This document shows positions 62,204 through 64,000 of a DNA stretch of 64,000 bases, piece after piece. Position 1 is the stretch's first letter, and each line of letters starts with the position of its first letter. This DNA is from Coraliomargarita sinensis. Lineage in GTDB: Bacteria > Verrucomicrobiota > Verrucomicrobiia > Opitutales > Coraliomargaritaceae. The notes beneath the pieces are model-generated. The model was not told the DNA's origin. It worked only from the letters and a program-made list of their open reading frames with translations, and made no database searches. The translations under genes were made by a program, and so were the position numbers. The stretch is taken from assembly GCF_003185655.1 (NCBI RefSeq), contig NZ_QHJQ01000003.1, forward strand, positions 401,458-465,457, given 5' to 3'.

Positions 62204-62599
62204 ATGGGTTATACCGCCAAACAGAAATCTTACATCGCCGAATTTGAGGCAAACTGGAAAGGCCACTTCGGCCCGTCCTCAAGTTGGGATTTATACAAAA
62301 AAGAGGCCTACAACAATGCCTTGGCCAAATACATCTCGGCCAACCCGCAAATTTTCTCGCCCGAGCAAATTGACGTGGCCCGCGAAGTCGAAGCGACACC
62401 ATTTCGCGATCTCGAAACTTTCAAACTAGGCGATGCCGTCAGCGTCTTCTTTTCCGAAGCAGGCAACCAGGCCGAGCGCATCAATCCCTTTTCCGGGATA
62501 AACCGCACCGCGCTCTGGATCGTCGCAGGCCTCGCCATCGTCACCGTTTCCGCCGTCGTGGCCTACAAGGCTACGCCAAAAGTTCCCGTCAAAAAATAA
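62204..62599 (+). CDS. C-terminally anchored membrane protein, 131 aa
   Basis: Residues 1-100 are soluble and helical (QKSYIAEFEANWKGHFG, YNNALAKYISANPQIFSPEQ). The C-terminal segment ALWIVAGLAIVTVSAVVAY (103-121) is a membrane span, followed by a basic tip. Same tail-anchored design as the other virion candidates. Confidence 0.7.
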   Translation: MGYTAKQKSYIAEFEANWKGHFGPSSSWDLYKKEAYNNALAKYISANPQIFSPEQIDVAREVEATPFRDLETFKLGDAVSVFFSEAGNQAERINPFSGINRTALWIVAGLAIVTVSAVVAYKATPKVPVKK

Positions 62600-62603
62600 C
62601 ACC

Positions 62604-62759
62604 ATGAAACCAGCAACCCGCATCCGATTCACCCGCAACGAAGCAAAGCCCGTGACCGACGCATCCGGCACCGAGTTCGATCCGGCCTGCCACGTCGCGC
62701 CCGACGACTTTACCAACGCCGGTCTATTTCGTCTTAAGCCTGGAAAACGTCGCAGCTGA
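62604..62759 (+). CDS. Small protein, 51 aa
   Basis: ATG at 62604, 51 residues. Polar beta-type sequence (TRIRFTRNEAKPVTDASGTE), no membrane segment, basic end. Function unknown. Three base pairs before the next gene. Confidence 0.5.
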   Translation: MKPATRIRFTRNEAKPVTDASGTEFDPACHVAPDDFTNAGLFRLKPGKRRS

Positions 62760-62762
62760 TCT

Positions 62763-62927
62763 ATGCCCAACAATGACGCTATTCGCATCACCTTCGGAAC
62801 CATCGGCACCGCCTCCAGCTTTGTCCTGGCTAATGCCGAAACCGCTGCCGCCATCTTCGCCGGTGTAGCAACGGGCATTTATATGCTCACCTCGACCTGG
62901 ATCAAAATCCGAAAACCCAAAAAATAA
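62763..62927 (+). CDS. Holin-like small membrane protein, 54 aa
   Basis: A 54-residue protein that is hydrophobic at residues 10-46 (two possible short segments: FGTIGTASSFVLA and AAAIFAGVATGIYMLTS) and ends in a basic IKIRKPKK tail. The layout is that of small phage holins. No endolysin gene sits beside it. Lysis role is inferred. Confidence 0.55.
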   Translation: MPNNDAIRITFGTIGTASSFVLANAETAAAIFAGVATGIYMLTSTWIKIRKPKK

Positions 62928-62934
62928 AACCGTA

Positions 62935-63558
62935 ATGAAAAAAGTCATCCTCTTACCACTGTTAGCCGCCTTCGTTTGCTTCTCGGGCTGTTCCAATCTA
63001 CAAACTGCAGTCGAAACACCAGACGCGAAAGTAACGCTTAGCGAATCACACGTTGCCACGCCTACCGGCTTGAAACGTCAAAACGAGATGGAGCCCGGCA
63101 CGTACGCCCAAAATCAAGTGATCGAGGCTGGAACTTATCTCCGATCCGAGCTTGAAGAATTCGCACCCGGCCCGCTCCCTGAGTCGGTCGCAATTCAACC
63201 AGGGCAAAGCCCTTCCATGCTTGAACAAATCTTGAGCGCGGCCGGTGGACTCGCGTCGACCGTCCCCGGTGGGCAGCCGTTTGGGGTGGCCCTGCTAGGT
63301 CTGGCCGGAATAGGGAAAATCTGGCGGGATAGGCGAAAGATCAAGGATCTCGACCGGGGAGCGAAAACCCTTAGCGCGTCCGTGGATTCGATTAAAGACG
63401 TGTTCGCATCCCTTCCCGATAGAGAACTTGGCCGGAAGCTCGAAAGTGAGTTAGACAAGCATATTTCGCAAAACGCGGGCCGTTTGAAAGCTGGCCGCGA
63501 TCTGATCGACGCCATCCTTTCCGAAATGGCAACTCCCACGAAACAAAGGATCGATTAA
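62935..63558 (+). CDS. Lipoprotein, 207 aa
   Basis: Signal peptide with lipobox FSGC, Cys19 (CFSGCSNL). Residues 20-90 polar, about 95-125 Gly-rich and hydrophobic (GGQPFGVALLGLAGIGKIW), rest a helical charged C-terminal domain. It overlaps the last gene by 1 base. A lipoprotein in a membrane-containing virus may act in lysis or in superinfection exclusion, or sit in the particle. Confidence 0.7.
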   Translation: MKKVILLPLLAAFVCFSGCSNLQTAVETPDAKVTLSESHVATPTGLKRQNEMEPGTYAQNQVIEAGTYLRSELEEFAPGPLPESVAIQPGQSPSMLEQILSAAGGLASTVPGGQPFGVALLGLAGIGKIWRDRRKIKDLDRGAKTLSASVDSIKDVFASLPDRELGRKLESELDKHISQNAGRLKAGRDLIDAILSEMATPTKQRID

Positions 63559-63746
63559 TGCCAGCGAAAAAGAAGACAGCTCGCCGTCGACCAGCGAAGA
63601 AAAAAGGCAAATCCCGTTGCGCGGTTGCACTCGGCCGAAAAGGCGGTATCGCTAGTGCTAGGAAACGCAAAGAAGCCCGTCGCGGAAAACGCAAAAAAAA
63701 CAAAAAGCGGGCGAAAAGCGGTCTCCAAAAGCTATTCGACCTTTAA
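63558..63746 (+). CDS. Histone-like basic protein, 62 aa
   Basis: Sixty-two residues, about half Lys or Arg (MPAKKKTARRRPAKKKGKSR, then ARKRKEARRGKRKKNKKRAK). A patch GRKGGIASARK recalls bacterial histone H1-like tails. Probably binds and condenses the viral genome, like core proteins of other double jelly-roll viruses. Last gene of the element, 20 bp before attR. Confidence 0.7.
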   Translation: MPAKKKTARRRPAKKKGKSRCAVALGRKGGIASARKRKEARRGKRKKNKKRAKSGLQKLFDL

Positions 63747-63766
63747 TCATTAGGGCTGTCGGTCCC

Positions 63767-63816
63767 TTTGTAATCATCAGGTCGTCGGTTCGATCCCGAC
63801 AGGTGGCTCCATTTTA
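63767..63816 (+). repeat. attR, 50-bp core repeat
   Basis: Perfect copy of 45976-46025. It holds the tRNA-Thr 3' half from the anticodon loop, without the 5' half, and TTTTA. Confidence 0.95.
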
Positions 63817-64000
63817 GGGTCTACACCAAAGTTTGGGGACCGGAGCATTTCCTTTCTATTTTCGTGGTTCATCTTTAACCGCACTGGGCGATGACTCTGA
63901 GTCGGTAGTTATCAAAGTTTTTGAAGCCGTATGCGCGTCTTTGTATAAGTTTCATTTTTCTGTGGAAGCCTTCGGTGACGGCGTTGTTTTTGGAGAATCG
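63817..64000 (-). mobile_element. End of an ISL3-like insertion sequence, cut by window
   Basis: Directly after attR a sequence GGGTCTACACCAAAGTTTGG could be the terminal inverted repeat of an IS, followed by the 3' end of a transposase gene on the minus strand. The other end is outside the window. Confidence 0.55.
63875..64000 (-). CDS. ISL3-type transposase, C-terminal 41 residues
   Basis: Minus strand frame open from the window edge to a stop at 63875. The end reads NNAVTEGFHRKMKLIQRRAY followed by GFKNFDNYRLRV, which I recognise as the C-terminus of ISL3-family DDE transposases. Only this part can be seen; whether the gene is intact is unknown. Confidence 0.8.
   Translation of the reverse strand, partial: RFSKNNAVTEGFHRKMKLIQRRAYGFKNFDNYRLRVIAQCG

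Noticed and set aside
63760..63816. Second tRNA-Thr gene at the right end
   Set aside because: Only the part from the anticodon loop on is present; acceptor 5' strand and D arm are missing, so it is attR.

Overview
The window looks like a chromosomal segment of a Verrucomicrobiota bacterium, probably Opitutae/Puniceicoccales-like. I infer this from gene content, not from a search: large secreted sialate-O-acetylesterase-type proteins, PDZ plus DUF6288-type proteins, RCC1 and TDGT-repeat giant proteins, a PEP-CTERM tail, DUF3106, and a Chlamydia-like class I ribonucleotide reductase.

Left part (1-45.9 kb), host chromosome. Housekeeping genes are scpB-pheA (pheA cut by the window start), ilvD, pgi, radD and the nrdB-nrdA operon with paired NrdR boxes. 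Between them lie secreted or envelope proteins: a PhoD-like phosphatase, two DUF6288-type proteins, a SASA esterase with calcium-type repeats, a GDSL esterase, a beta-barrel protein and a giant repeat protein of about 1980 residues. There are also decayed pieces: a Y1 (RAYT) transposase pseudogene, a frameshifted nucleotidyltransferase between two copies of a triple-hairpin repeat, and a PEP-CTERM fragment. An ECF sigma factor, a membrane anti-sigma-like protein and a DUF3106 protein form a small regulatory cluster just before two tRNA genes, Lys(CTT) and Thr(TGT).

Right part (45,976-63,816), an integrated tailless virus. A perfect 50-bp direct repeat, made of the 3' part of the tRNA-Thr gene plus five bases, bounds about 17.8 kb that encodes a tyrosine integrase, leftward maintenance and regulation genes (PIN-like toxin with DUF433-type antitoxin, an RHH repressor), and a rightward early operon of overlapping small genes. 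That operon leads to an HUH rolling-circle Rep, an SSB, an acidic Pro/Glu-rich protein and a short A32/HerA-like packaging ATPase. A BrnT/BrnA module and a terminator follow. The late operon has a 274-residue major capsid protein resembling the double jelly-roll P2 of phage PM2, at least seven small single-span membrane proteins, beta-rich candidate vertex or spike proteins, a holin-like protein, a lipoprotein and a histone-like basic protein. I see no tail, portal, terminase or classical endolysin gene. This is best read as a membrane-containing, corticovirus-like (PM2-like) provirus of a verrucomicrobial host, with its own repressor region, two toxin-antitoxin modules and an initiator-tRNA-like sequence embedded in frame inside an early gene. 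It is the most interesting system in the window.

An ISL3-like transposase end directly abuts attR at the right edge. Functions are inferred from motifs and remembered families; no search was run.
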